DNA of 40,820 bases, from contig CALMVI010000102.1 of the NCBI GenBank assembly GCA_937873095.1, positions 1 to 40,820 on the forward strand. Reading direction: 5' to 3'. The stretch comes from an uncultured Acetobacteraceae bacterium. GTDB taxonomy: Bacteria > Pseudomonadota > Alphaproteobacteria > Acetobacterales > Acetobacteraceae. Position 1 is the first letter of the stretch. Every line of letters begins with the position of its first letter. Position numbers and translations under genes: made by a program. Positions 16,386 through 25,234 of the stretch are shown here, piece by piece. The notes beneath the pieces are model-generated. The model was not told where the DNA came from. It saw only the letters and a list, made by a program, of their open reading frames with translations, and did no database searches.

Positions 16386-18408
16386 GCGCCGACACCTCCA
16401 TCGCCGTCACCCGTCCATCGGCCAGCGCGCGCGCAATCGACCGCGCACCCGCGCCCAGCATCAACGTCACCACGCCCATGAACAAGGCCGTCAGCCCGCA
16501 ATCGACGTAGTCGTTGAACAGGACCTGCCGCATGTCGGCCACCGTTTTCGCCGGCGCCAGCACGTGGCCGCCGGCCAGCGCCGTGCCGAATTTTGCCGCG
16601 TGCGCCAGAAAGCCGATGGCGGGCACGGGCGAGAAGATCTTCTCCCACCCTGCCGTCAGCGTGCAGACCGCCAGCCAGCCGGCGGGCGCCAGCGCCACGG
16701 CCGCGTAACGCTGCCGCTTCAGCTTGAACAGCACCACCGCGCACAGCGTCAGCGCGATCGCGGCCAGCATCTGGTTCGATATGCCGAACAGCGGCCACAG
16801 CGTGTTGATGCCGCCCAGCGGATCGATCACGCCCTGGTAGAGGAAGTATCCCCAGCCCGCCACCGCGACGCCGGTGGCCGCGATGTTGCCCGCCCAGCTT
16901 TCGGTGCGCCGCCAGGCGGGCACGGCCAGGCCCGCCAGGTCCTGGATCATGAAGCGCGCCACCCGCGTGCCGGCGTCCAGCGTGGTCAGGATGAACAGCG
17001 CCTCGAACAGGATGGCGAAATGATACCAGAACGCCATCAGCGCCCGCCCGCCCAACGCACCGGACAGGATCTGCGCCATGCCGACCGCGAGCGTCGGCGC
17101 CCCGCCCGCGCGCGACAGGATCGTCGCCTCACCCATGTCGTGTGCGATCTGCGTCAACGCGTCGGGCGTGATCGCAAAACCCCAGTTTCCGACGGCCGCC
17201 GACGCGGATGCGGCAGTGGTGCCGATCAGCGCCGCCGGCGCGTTCATCGCGAAATACGCGCCGGGCTGCAGCACGCTGGCCGCGATCAGCGCCATCACGG
17301 CCACGAAGGACTCGGCCAGCATGGCGCCGTAGCCGATCATGCGCGCCTGCACCTCGTTCTCCAGCATTTTGGGCGTGGTGCCGCTGGAGACCAGCGCGTG
17401 AAAACCGCTGACCGAGCCGCAGGCGATGGTGATGAACAGGAACGGAAACAGGCTGCCCGCGAACACCGGCCCGGTGCCGTCGACGAACCGGCTGACCGCA
17501 GGCATGCGCAGCTGCGGCATCACCACCGCGATGCCCAGCGCCAGCGCGCAGATCGTGCCGATCTTGAGGAAGGTGGACAGGTAGTCGCGCGGCGCCAGGA
17601 TCAGCCACACCGGCAGCACGCTGGCCACGAACCCGTAGCCGATCAGCATCAGCGCCCAGGCCCGGCCGGAGTAGGTGAACCAGCGCGCGGTCGCCGGGTC
17701 GGACGCGATCACGCCGCCGTACCACAGCGCCGCCATCAGCAGGACAAAGCCCAGGCCCGACATTTCCAGCACCCGGCCGGGGCGCAGGAACCGCCCATAC
17801 AGGCCCATCAGAAGCGCGATCGGCACGGTGGCGAACACGGTGAAGCTGCCCCAGGGCGAGCCGGCCAGCGCCTTGACCACCACCAGACCCAGCACCGCCA
17901 GCAGGATCACCATGATGGCCAGGATGCCCACGCTGGCGATCACGCCCGCGAACGCCCCCATCTCGGTGCGGATCATGTCGCCGAGTGACCGCCCGTCGCG
18001 CCGCACGGACAGGAACAGGACGAGGAAGTCCTGCACCGCGCCCGCGAACACCACGCCCACCAGGATCCACAGCGTGCCCGGCAGGTAGCCCATCTGCGCC
18101 GCCAGCACCGGCCCCACCAGGGGACCCGCGCCGGCGATGGCCGCGAAATGGTGGCCGAACAGCACGTAACGGTTGGTCGGAACGTAATCCAGGCCATCGT
18201 TATGCACGTGGGCGGGCGTCCGCCGCGCAGGGTCCAGCCCGGTCACCCGCGTCGCCAGGAACAGGGAGTAGAAACGGTAGGCCAGCGCGTAAACGCACAG
18301 CGCCGCCGTCACCAGCCACAGCGCGTTCACCGTCTCGCCCCGGTGCAGCGCCAATACGGCCAGGCACGCGGCACCCAGCACCGCCACTGCTCCCCACAGC
18401 ACCCGCAT
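16360..18408 (-). CDS. cstA: Carbon starvation protein A family transporter
   Basis: The 682-residue polytopic inner-membrane protein (about 16-18 helices) imports pyruvate and/or peptides when carbon is scarce. The conserved N-terminal core is present: [11 protein letters not shown], then [20 protein letters not shown] (77-96) followed by [15 protein letters not shown], and the VQDF segment. The C-terminal block includes [18 protein letters not shown] chose the ATG at 18408, preceded by a purine-rich AGGAAACGGAAC; an upstream in-frame extension of 49 residues has no protein character. ybdD overlaps its 3' end. No clear CRP-like or two-component operator could be pointed to upstream. Confidence 0.93.
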   Translation of the reverse strand: MRVLWGAVAVLGAACLAVLALHRGETVNALWLVTAALCVYALAYRFYSLFLATRVTGLDPARRTPAHVHNDGLDYVPTNRYVLFGHHFAAIAGAGPLVGPVLAAQMGYLPGTLWILVGVVFAGAVQDFLVLFLSVRRDGRSLGDMIRTEMGAFAGVIASVGILAIMVILLAVLGLVVVKALAGSPWGSFTVFATVPIALLMGLYGRFLRPGRVLEMSGLGFVLLMAALWYGGVIASDPATARWFTYSGRAWALMLIGYGFVASVLPVWLILAPRDYLSTFLKIGTICALALGIAVVMPQLRMPAVSRFVDGTGPVFAGSLFPFLFITIACGSVSGFHALVSSGTTPKMLENEVQARMIGYGAMLAESFVAVMALIAASVLQPGAYFAMNAPAALIGTTAASASAAVGNWGFAITPDALTQIAHDMGEATILSRAGGAPTLAVGMAQILSGALGGRALMAFWYHFAILFEALFILTTLDAGTRVARFMIQDLAGLAVPAWRRTESWAGNIAATGVAVAGWGYFLYQGVIDPLGGINTLWPLFGISNQMLAAIALTLCAVVLFKLKRQRYAAVALAPAGWLAVCTLTAGWEKIFSPVPAIGFLAHAAKFGTALAGGHVLAPAKTVADMRQVLFNDYVDCGLTALFMGVVTLMLGAGARSIARALADGRVTAMEVSAHDMPLLRT

Positions 18409-18436
18409 CGTTCCGTTTCCTTTGTTGAGGAGCAAA

Positions 18437-18901
18437 TTACGGCGAAGAGCCGCTGCTTGACAGGGGTGGGTCGGGCGGCAGGTGATTGGCGGCAAGCCAG
18501 GCGGCGCGCTCGGCCGGATCATCCGGGTCGAAGCGTAGTTTAACATGGATGCCACTGGCCTGGAGTGTAGCGATGCGCAGGAAGGAGAGGTTGGGAACAG
18601 TCACGGTCAGGACCGTAGAGTTGGACCATGCGATGCGCGGACGCTCCTCCGCGTGCCCCCCGGTGTCGACGCCCAGTATCGTGGTAGATCCCACCCGAAC
18701 TTCTGCGGTCACGTCGGGAGAATAGCCCCCAATGCCGCACGCCCAATCGACAACAACCGCCGAGCGCATCCCGTCTGGTGCAGATGTGCGAGAGACAATG
18801 GTGCTCCGGCAACCCTCAGGTGCGGCCAGGGCGGGCGTCAACGTGGCGACCAGAAGAGTGCCGAGCAGCGCCGAGGCTGCCATGCCGACGGGCCAACTCA
18901 T
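18437..18901 (-). CDS. Secreted protein of unknown function
   Basis: The 154-residue product has a signal peptide (cleavage after LTPALA, near residue 26). The mature domain has a cysteine pair (about C31 and C55) and is beta-rich (DVTAEVRVGSTTILGVD, STVLTVTVPNL, GIHVKLRFD). It ends in DPDDPAERAAWLAANHLPPD and a Ser/Pro tail. I do not recognise the family. Its ATG overlaps the stop of the upstream 175-residue gene (ATGA), so they are made together. A periplasmic partner or immunity-type role is a guess from that layout. Confidence 0.68.
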   Translation of the reverse strand: MSWPVGMAASALLGTLLVATLTPALAAPEGCRSTIVSRTSAPDGMRSAVVVDWACGIGGYSPDVTAEVRVGSTTILGVDTGGHAEERPRIAWSNSTVLTVTVPNLSFLRIATLQASGIHVKLRFDPDDPAERAAWLAANHLPPDPPLSSSGSSP

Positions 18902-19425
18902 CGCCGTTCGGCGACAGGTTGGATGCGTCCCGTCTCGAACAATTGGTAACCCGTCTCTGTATTAGCGACGTTGCGCGCTGGCAGGTGTGTGTAGGTGCGG
19001 TCCATCACCGTGACGGAAGGATAGTGGCTTCGAAGACGTGCGTAATCATCTTGGATGGCGAGGATTTCGCTTCGCTTCATGCCGGACGATGCGGCGTAGA
19101 GTCCGATAGCCACAGTGGCGTAGTCGACGAATTCTGCGTGGAAGTGGTTGCCGATACGCTGCGCGTCCCAATCACCGCCCTGTCGGAAGCGTGAAAGCTC
19201 GGCCAGCGTGTGTTCGAGCATGTAGAGGCCGACGCCGCCGGGATCCTCGCCGTAGCTGTAGCGGAGTAACGCCTCGTAGGTGCGCTTGTCGAGCGCACCC
19301 TGGTTGACGAAGAGGTGGGGATCCAGGCCGGTGGGCCGCATCATCGGCCGACCAAATCTGTCGTGGATCGGCGTGTTGGCGTCGTCGGTGAAAACAACCG
19401 CCGCTTCGCGTGGATCGGCAGCCAT
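18898..19425 (-). CDS. Unknown protein, possibly toxin/effector-like
   Basis: The 175-residue product has no signal peptide, membrane helix or cysteine. It has an N-terminal segment VVFTDDANTPIHDRFGRP, a helical middle (YEALLRYSYGEDPGGVGLYM) and a block GNHFHAEFVDYATVAIGLYAASSGMKRSEI that faintly resembles the GN-x-(H/N)-(F/Y)-x-G style region of polymorphic toxin type 44 domains. That resemblance is weak and from memory. The start is the ATG at 19425. It is coupled by ATGA to a secreted protein. Function is unassigned. Confidence 0.6.
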   Translation of the reverse strand: MAADPREAAVVFTDDANTPIHDRFGRPMMRPTGLDPHLFVNQGALDKRTYEALLRYSYGEDPGGVGLYMLEHTLAELSRFRQGGDWDAQRIGNHFHAEFVDYATVAIGLYAASSGMKRSEILAIQDDYARLRSHYPSVTVMDRTYTHLPARNVANTETGYQLFETGRIQPVAERR

Positions 19426-19502
19426 GCGCCCTCCCCAGCTGACTGAAAAAATCCTTTTCGGCGTCCAAGCCGATCTCGCATCCCGGCCTCCGGCTGCCGA
19501 TG

Positions 19503-20813
19503 CTACCGTGTCGAGCTTGCGGGAGCGGGGCTGGTCACGAAGCCGGCGCCCGAAATCTCGAACACCGTGCCACCCCCGGTGTCGCCGCCCGCGCCGCCGC
19601 TGGTCGTCGTGCCATAGAGGTTGCCGGCCGCATCGACCGTCAGCCCGGCCTGCGGGATGTCGCCGTCGCCCTGCCCGGTGAACGCGTGGAGCGGAGTCAT
19701 CGTCGTGTGGTCGGCAGACAGCTTGAACACGGCGCCGAGGTAAGCGCCGTCGCCGAACTCGTCCGCGCCGCCGTTCGTGGTCCCGTACAGGTTGCCGGCT
19801 GCGTCGACCAGCAGCGTGCCCTGCGGCACGGCCCCGTTGGGATCGTTGCTGCCGAAGGTGGCCAGCGTCACGAGCTTGCGGTGGCTGGGACCGGCGAGCT
19901 CGAAGATGGTGCCGCCGAAGCCAGGGCCGCCGGCGCTGGTCGTGCCGTAAAGGTTGCCCTCAGCGTCCAGCGTGAGGCCGCCTTGCGGGTTGGCGCCGTT
20001 CGTGCCGTCGAACGCGGCGAGCGTGGTCAGCGTCTGGTGGTCCTGCCCGGACAGCTCGAACACGGTGCCGTAGCTGCCGGGGCCGCCGGTGAACGTCGTG
20101 CCGAACAGGTGGCCGGCCGCATCGGCCACCAGGGTCGAACCGGGGCGTGCGCCGTTGACGCCGGCGGTGAACGACACCAGCGTCGTCAGCGTCGTGCGGC
20201 CTGGACCGGACAGCTTGAAGACGGTGCCGTTGCCGTTCGCGCCGCCAACGCTGGTCGTCCCGAACAGGCTGCCGGCGAAGTAGGGGTATCCTGGAATGTG
20301 ATACTGTCCTGACGAATACAGCGCCAGCCCGCCGACCGGACTGGCCCCGTTGGCGCCCGTGAACGACGCCAGGCTGGTGAAATGATGATGGCCTGCGCCG
20401 GACAACTGGAACACCAGGCCATCGCCCGACGAACCGCCGGCCTCGGCAGTCCCGTAGAGGTGGCCGAACGCATCGAGGGTCAGCGCAGAGACAGGCATCG
20501 TCCCGTTGCTGCCCGTGAAGTCGACCAGCGTCTGGAATTTCGTGTGGTCCTTGCCGGACAGCTCGAAGACGATCCCCTGGCCGGACGCGCCACCTGGCTG
20601 GTAGCCGGTTCCGCCAAACGCGGTCGTTCCGTACAGATTGCCCGCAAAGTCGAACGTCACCCCGGCGAGCGGCACCAGGCCGTTCGGGCCGGTGAACGAC
20701 ACAAGTGTCGTGAAGACGGGCGCAGCCGCATCCGCAGCGTCAGCCGCAGCAATACAGGGAAGAACAACGCCAGCCATCAGGATCGCGCGTGCAATGTTCA
20801 TCGTGATCTTCAT
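19503..20813 (-). CDS. Secreted TIGR03803-type tandem repeat protein
   Basis: The 436-residue product has a signal peptide (AILMAGVVLPCIAAADA) and seven repeats of about 50 residues built on GNLYGTTxxGGxxGxGTVFELSG followed by LxxFTGxNGAxP. This is the repeat defined by TIGR03803, predicted to fold as a beta-propeller-like exported protein. The ATG at 20813 directly precedes the signal peptide; 20837 and 20801 are alternatives. The C terminus ends in SPAPASSTR with no recognisable sorting or autotransporter domain. Function is unknown. Confidence 0.85.
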   Translation of the reverse strand: MKITMNIARAILMAGVVLPCIAAADAADAAAPVFTTLVSFTGPNGLVPLAGVTFDFAGNLYGTTAFGGTGYQPGGASGQGIVFELSGKDHTKFQTLVDFTGSNGTMPVSALTLDAFGHLYGTAEAGGSSGDGLVFQLSGAGHHHFTSLASFTGANGASPVGGLALYSSGQYHIPGYPYFAGSLFGTTSVGGANGNGTVFKLSGPGRTTLTTLVSFTAGVNGARPGSTLVADAAGHLFGTTFTGGPGSYGTVFELSGQDHQTLTTLAAFDGTNGANPQGGLTLDAEGNLYGTTSAGGPGFGGTIFELAGPSHRKLVTLATFGSNDPNGAVPQGTLLVDAAGNLYGTTNGGADEFGDGAYLGAVFKLSADHTTMTPLHAFTGQGDGDIPQAGLTVDAAGNLYGTTTSGGAGGDTGGGTVFEISGAGFVTSPAPASSTR

Positions 20814-20864
20814 CGTGCCGGTCTCCACGGGGGGCACCTATTCTGGCCCTCTGCCAGCCTCCTA

Positions 20865-22172
20865 TCAGTAAAGCAACTTGCTCCGCAACGTGCCATCAGC
20901 ATAGCGCGTCTTGTAGGCGCCCCGCCGCTGCAACTCCGGCACCACCAAATCCACGAAAGTCTCGAAGCACTCGGGCGTCACCGTGCGCGCCAGCACGAAA
21001 CCGTCCAGATCGGCCCGTGCCACCCAGTCCTGCATGGTGTCGGCGACCTGCGAGGGCGATCCCACCACCGGCGGCTGACGGCCGCCCAGGCCGATCTGCC
21101 GGGCGAAACTGCGCCTGGTCACGGCCGGCCCCTCGGTCAGCGCCGCCAGGTTCGAGGTCACGGCCTGCGTGCCGCCCGTGCGAGGGATCGGGTCGTCGTC
21201 GCCCAGGGCGGCAAAGTCCACGCCCATGGAGCCCGCCGACTGCACCAGTGCGCCCTCCACGCTGGCGTATCGCTCGTACTCCTCGTATCTGGCCTGCGCC
21301 TCGGCGGCGCTGCTGCCCACAACGACCGTGATGCCGGCGAACACGCGCAGCGTGCGGCCGAGTGCGGCCGCCTCGGCGCGCAGGCCGGCGACCAGGCGCG
21401 CCACCTGCGGCGGCGTGGTCGCGTTGACGAACACGCACTCGGCATGCTCGGCGGCAAAGCGCCTGCCGCGGGCCGACGCGCCCGCCTGGTAGATCACCGG
21501 GGTCCGCTGCGGCGAGGGCTCGCACAGGTGCCGGCCGCGCATGCTCCACCCGGCGCCGCGATGGCCCACCTCGCGCACCCTGGCGGGATCGGCATACACG
21601 CCGGACCGCCGGTCGCGCAGCATCGCCCCGTCATCCCAGCTCTCCTCCCACAGCAGGCGCAGCGCGCGCATGACGTCGTCCGCCGCGTCGTAGCGCGCGT
21701 CATGCGCCCCCTGCCGCTCCAGGCCGAGCGCGCGGGCCGCCGAATCGAGGTAGCCGGTCACCACGTTCCAGCCGATGCGCCCGCGCGTGAGGTGGTCCAG
21801 CGTGCTCATCCGCCGCGCGAACACGAACGGGTGCTCGGCGCCGGTGTTGGCGGTCACGACGAAGCCCAGATGCCTGGTCGCCTGCGCCATCGCCGGCACC
21901 AGCATCGCGGGGTCCAGGTTGGGCACCTGCACGGCGTGGCGCAGGGCCGCGTCGGCCGAGCCGCCATACACGTCGTAGACGCCCAGCACGTCGGCCAGGA
22001 ACAGCCCGTCGAACAGCCCGCGCTCCAGCGTGCGCGCCAGCCCCACCCAGTGGTCGAGGTCGGTGTAGGCGGCCGAACGGTCGCGCGGGTGGCGCCACAG
22101 GCCCTGCTGGATGTGGCCGACGCAGGCCATGTCGAAGGCGTGCAGCCGGATTTCGCGCGGGGGCGAGGTCAC
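20865..22172 (-). CDS. FMN-dependent monooxygenase, NtaA/SnaA/DszA family
   Basis: This 435-residue luciferase-like monooxygenase uses reduced FMN from a separate reductase and O2. Family landmarks are FDMACVGHIQQGLWRHP at the N terminus, FDGLFLADVLGVYD (about 54-67), the flavin-phosphate region HLTRGRIGWNVVTGYLDSAARALG (127-150), and QRTPVIYQAGASARGRRFAAEHAECVF. Relatives oxidise nitrilotriacetate, dibenzothiophene sulfone or alkyl sulfonates; this substrate is unknown. The GTG at 22172 overlaps the moaE stop (GTGA), so it belongs to the moaDE operon. No flavin reductase is nearby. Confidence 0.88.
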   Translation of the reverse strand: MTSPPREIRLHAFDMACVGHIQQGLWRHPRDRSAAYTDLDHWVGLARTLERGLFDGLFLADVLGVYDVYGGSADAALRHAVQVPNLDPAMLVPAMAQATRHLGFVVTANTGAEHPFVFARRMSTLDHLTRGRIGWNVVTGYLDSAARALGLERQGAHDARYDAADDVMRALRLLWEESWDDGAMLRDRRSGVYADPARVREVGHRGAGWSMRGRHLCEPSPQRTPVIYQAGASARGRRFAAEHAECVFVNATTPPQVARLVAGLRAEAAALGRTLRVFAGITVVVGSSAAEAQARYEEYERYASVEGALVQSAGSMGVDFAALGDDDPIPRTGGTQAVTSNLAALTEGPAVTRRSFARQIGLGGRQPPVVGSPSQVADTMQDWVARADLDGFVLARTVTPECFETFVDLVVPELQRRGAYKTRYADGTLRSKLLY

Positions 22173-22618
22173 CAGCGGGCCGAGGCCTCTGCATCCTCCT
22201 CGCGCGCCTCGACCCAGCGCGTGGTCCCGTCGGGCAGCTCCTCGGACTTCCAGAACGGCGCGCCGGTCTTCAGCCAGTCGATCAGGTAGCCGGTGCCGTC
22301 CAGCGCCGCCTGCCGGTGGCGTGCCGCGGCCAGGACCAGCACGATGCGCGCGCCCGGCAGCAGCCGGCCCACCCGATGGATCACCGTGCAGCCCAGCAGA
22401 TCGAACCGCCGCTGCGCCTCGGCCGCGATGGCCTCGAGCGCGGGCTGCGTCATCGCCGGGTAGTGCTCCAGAGTCAGCGCGGCGATCGGGCGGGCCGCGG
22501 TGCTGCGCACCACGCCCAGGAAGCTCGCCACCGCACCGGCCTCGGCCGCGGCCGCGAGCAGGGCGTCGGTCTCCTCCTTGAGGTCGAAATCCGCCACCTG
22601 AACCCGCACCCTGATCAT
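22169..22618 (-). CDS. moaE: Molybdopterin synthase catalytic subunit
   Basis: The 149-residue protein converts precursor Z (cPMP) to molybdopterin using sulfur from thiocarboxylated MoaD. Conserved features are FLGVVRS (33-39), LEHYPAM (50-56), HRVGRLLPG (81-89), AARHRQAALDG (98-108) and LKTGAPFWKSE (116-126), including the active-site Arg and Lys residues. The length is normal. It lies 4 bases after moaD and overlaps the monooxygenase gene. Other molybdenum cofactor genes are not in the window. Confidence 0.95.
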   Translation of the reverse strand: MIRVRVQVADFDLKEETDALLAAAAEAGAVASFLGVVRSTAARPIAALTLEHYPAMTQPALEAIAAEAQRRFDLLGCTVIHRVGRLLPGARIVLVLAAARHRQAALDGTGYLIDWLKTGAPFWKSEELPDGTTRWVEAREEDAEASARW

Positions 22619-22622
22619 CGGC

Positions 22623-22886
22623 TCAGCCGCCGGTCACTGGGGGGAAGAACGCCACCTCGTCGCCCGCGCCGACCGCCGTGTCCTGGCGCGCGAACACCTG
22701 GTTGACCGCCGCGCGCACCAGGGCGGGGCTGGCGAAGGCCGCATCGTGGCCAGGGCTGCGGCCGCGCAGCCAGGCGACCAGGGCCGCCACCGTGTCGACC
22801 CCTTGGGGGAGCGTTACCTCCTCCTCGCCGGCGCCGACGCGCTCCCTCACCCAAGCGAAATACAGGATCGTGACCGGTTTCGTCAT
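22623..22886 (-). CDS. moaD: Molybdopterin synthase sulfur carrier subunit
   Basis: The 87-residue ubiquitin-like protein begins with VTILYFAWVRERVG and ends in the diagnostic FFPPVTGG, whose terminal Gly-Gly is thiocarboxylated by MoeB and donates sulfur to MoaE. The NQ and GDEVAFFPP segments match the family. The ATG at 22886 is used. It is the first gene of the moaD-moaE-monooxygenase operon and is divergent from the secreted hydrolase, with 92 bases between the starts. Confidence 0.95.
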   Translation of the reverse strand: MTKPVTILYFAWVRERVGAGEEEVTLPQGVDTVAALVAWLRGRSPGHDAAFASPALVRAAVNQVFARQDTAVGAGDEVAFFPPVTGG

Positions 22887-22978
22887 GGCTCCCTATACCG
22901 GGCCGCGCCCCTGCCACCAACGTGCCGAAACGCCAGAGTCGCGTTGCGGCGGACAGCCAGCCGACGCTATGCACCGCC

Positions 22979-24952
22979 ATGCTCGCTCGTCTGCTCTGCC
23001 TGGCCGTGCTCGCCTGGGCGCCGTTCGCGGCGGCGCAGACCATCACCGTGGGCGGGCTCACGCTGACGCACTGCATCGACCAGTACGACGGGTATTGCGG
23101 CACCCTGGCCCGCCCGCTCGACCCGAGCGGCCGCGTCCCAGGCAGCATCGGCATCGGCTTCGAGTTCTACCCGCATACCGGGCCGGACGCGCCGGCCGGC
23201 ACCATCGTGGCGCAGGAGGGCGGGCCCGGCTACTCCACCACCGGCTCGCGCGACGGCTACGTTCGGCTGTTCACGCCGCTGCGCAACCGGCGCGACATCC
23301 TGCTGATCGACAAGCGCGGCACCGGCCGGTCCGGCGCCATCGACTGCCCCCGGCTGCAACAGGCGCGCGACCCGCACCTGGCCGCCATCCGCGCCTGCAG
23401 CTGGCAGCTCGGCCGCACCGCCTGGCTCTACGGCTCGGACCTGGCCGCAGACGACGTGGCCGCCGTGCTGGACGCGCTGTCGACCGGCCCGGTCGACTAT
23501 TACGGCGACAGCTACGCCACCTTCTTCGGCCAGGTCTTCGCCACCCGCCACCCTGACCTGCTGCGCACGATGGTGCTGGACAGCGCCTACCCCGTGCTCG
23601 GCGGCACGCCGTGGTTTGCGAGCGAGATCGAGAACGGACCGGTCTCGCTGGAACGCGTCTGCGCGCGCTCGCCCGCCTGCCGCGACGCGGTCAAGGCGGG
23701 CGGGCCGAGCGCCACCGCCCGGCTGCAGGCGCTGCTGACCTCGCTGCGCCGCACCCCCGTCACCGGCGAGGCGCCCGGCGCCAACGGCGAGAGGCGTGTC
23801 GTGACCGCGGACGCCGCGGCGCTGTTCCTGGTGTTCGCGACCGTGGGCGACACCCTGGTCGCCTATCGCGACCTGGACGCCGCCGCCCGCGCCTATCTCG
23901 ACGCGCAGGACCCGTTGCCGCTGCTGCGCCTGGTGGCCGAAGCGGAGGACGGCAACGCGGGCGGCGGCCCGGCGCGCGCGTTCAGCACAGGACTCGCGAC
24001 CGCGGTGCAGTGCGAGGATTACCGCCCGCTCTACGACCTGCGCGCGCCGGAGGCCGAGCGCCGGCGACAGTTCGCGGCCGCCATCCGGGCGAAGTCGGCG
24101 GGCGACCCGGGGCTGTACGCGCCGTTCACCCTGGGCGAGGTGCTGGCCGCACCTACCGACCCGGAGGCGCTCGACAGCTGCCTGGTCTGGCCCGCGCCGC
24201 CCGCCGGCGTCACCCCTGGCCAGCCGGTGCCGCCCGACGCGGTGTTCCCGAAGATCCCCGTGCTCGTGCTGGCGGGCGAGCTCGACACCGTGACCTCGCC
24301 GCGCGAGGCGGCCCGCACCACGGCGCTGTTCCCCGAAGCCTGGTTCGTGGTGGTGCGCAACACCGGGCACGAAACCGCGGTCGGCGATGGCGGCGTGTTC
24401 GTGCCCCCTTACGGCGGCGACATCGCCCGCTGCGCCGGCCCGATCGTGCTGCACTTCGTCGAAAGCGGCGGTGATCCGGGCGACACGTCCTGCGTGCTGC
24501 GCGTCCGGCCGGTCCGCACCGTGCCCGCGTTTGCCGCGCGCTGGCGCGACGTGGCGCCTGCCGCCCCGCGCGACGGCAACGCGGCCGCGGCCGACGCGCT
24601 GGCCCTGGCATCGGCGGCGGCCGAGACGGTCGGCGACGCGGTGGCCCGCTACGCGGTGACCACAAGCGGCACGGTCGCCGGCCTGCGCGGCGGCCACTTC
24701 ACCCTTGGCGCCAACGGCCACGGCTACACGCTGCACCTGGCGGGACTGCAATGGACCGAGGACCTGACGGTGACAGGGACGGTGGACTGGAACCAGCTCG
24801 ACGGGCGGATAGAGGCCGACGTCGCCCTGTCCGCCTCCGGCCACCTGGGCGCGCTCGCCATCGCCTGGGACGACAGGGCGACCGACGCGGTGGCCCGCAT
24901 CTCCGGGCAGGTCGACGGCCAGCACGTGGAGGCCGAACGCACCGCGCCGTGA
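22979..24952 (+). CDS. Secreted alpha/beta hydrolase of the TAP (tripeptidyl aminopeptidase) family
   Basis: The 657-residue precursor has a signal peptide ending AAAQ (about residue 20). The mature enzyme has the oxyanion GGPG (81-84), DKRGTGRSG (111-119), nucleophile S178 in GDSYAT, acid D436 in LAGELDTVTS and base H464 in NTGHET, a full S33/TAP-like triad. Beyond the hydrolase, about residues 530-657 form an extra domain with LRGGHFTLGANGHGYTLHLAG, probably a beta-sandwich. The ATG at 22979 starts directly at the signal peptide; an earlier in-frame start at 22922 would add 19 residues in front of it. It probably releases peptides or hydrolyses esters in the periplasm or outside. Confidence 0.86.
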   Translation: MLARLLCLAVLAWAPFAAAQTITVGGLTLTHCIDQYDGYCGTLARPLDPSGRVPGSIGIGFEFYPHTGPDAPAGTIVAQEGGPGYSTTGSRDGYVRLFTPLRNRRDILLIDKRGTGRSGAIDCPRLQQARDPHLAAIRACSWQLGRTAWLYGSDLAADDVAAVLDALSTGPVDYYGDSYATFFGQVFATRHPDLLRTMVLDSAYPVLGGTPWFASEIENGPVSLERVCARSPACRDAVKAGGPSATARLQALLTSLRRTPVTGEAPGANGERRVVTADAAALFLVFATVGDTLVAYRDLDAAARAYLDAQDPLPLLRLVAEAEDGNAGGGPARAFSTGLATAVQCEDYRPLYDLRAPEAERRRQFAAAIRAKSAGDPGLYAPFTLGEVLAAPTDPEALDSCLVWPAPPAGVTPGQPVPPDAVFPKIPVLVLAGELDTVTSPREAARTTALFPEAWFVVVRNTGHETAVGDGGVFVPPYGGDIARCAGPIVLHFVESGGDPGDTSCVLRVRPVRTVPAFAARWRDVAPAAPRDGNAAAADALALASAAAETVGDAVARYAVTTSGTVAGLRGGHFTLGANGHGYTLHLAGLQWTEDLTVTGTVDWNQLDGRIEADVALSASGHLGALAIAWDDRATDAVARISGQVDGQHVEAERTAP

Positions 24953-25000
24953 CGGGTGCGGCAGGGTGGCCGGATTTCATCCGGGCTGGGGCGCGCCTAC

Positions 25001-25234
25001 ATGGGGTCCATGCGCTACGCCGAATACGCCCTGATGCTGGTGCCTGTCGGGCTGGCGATCGCCTGGATGTTCGGCGTGCGCGGCCTCAGCCGTCGCGGCA
25101 CCATCGCCGCCTGCCTGCTGCTGGCGGGGATGGGCGGCGCGCTGTACTGGATGGGCAACAGCCGCAGCTTCACCGGACGCTACACGCCGGCGCGCCTGCA
25201 GGGTCAGACCGTCGTTCCGGGCCATGCGGGGTAG
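25001..25234 (+). CDS. Small membrane protein (DUF6111-like)
   Basis: The 77-residue product (74 if the ATG at 25010 is used) has two hydrophobic helices, EYALMLVPVGLAIAWMFG and TIAACLLLAGMGGALYWMG. It ends in TGRYTPARLQGQTVVPGH, which matches the YxPA...G..VPGH ending I recall for DUF6111 proteins, commonly encoded just before the CCA-adding enzyme. Its TAG stop overlaps the start of that gene by 11 bases. Function is unknown. Confidence 0.78.
   Translation: MGSMRYAEYALMLVPVGLAIAWMFGVRGLSRRGTIAACLLLAGMGGALYWMGNSRSFTGRYTPARLQGQTVVPGHAG

Noticed and set aside
16384-17988. 534-codon plus-strand open frame
   Set aside because: It is a shadow of cstA, with His/Arg/Gln-rich composition.
18409-18555. 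49-residue N-terminal extension of CstA
   Set aside because: The sequence before the ATG at 18408 lacks protein character, and a purine-rich RBS precedes that ATG.
22922-22978. Earlier start for the TAP-like hydrolase
   Set aside because: It would put 19 hydrophilic residues ahead of a normal signal peptide.
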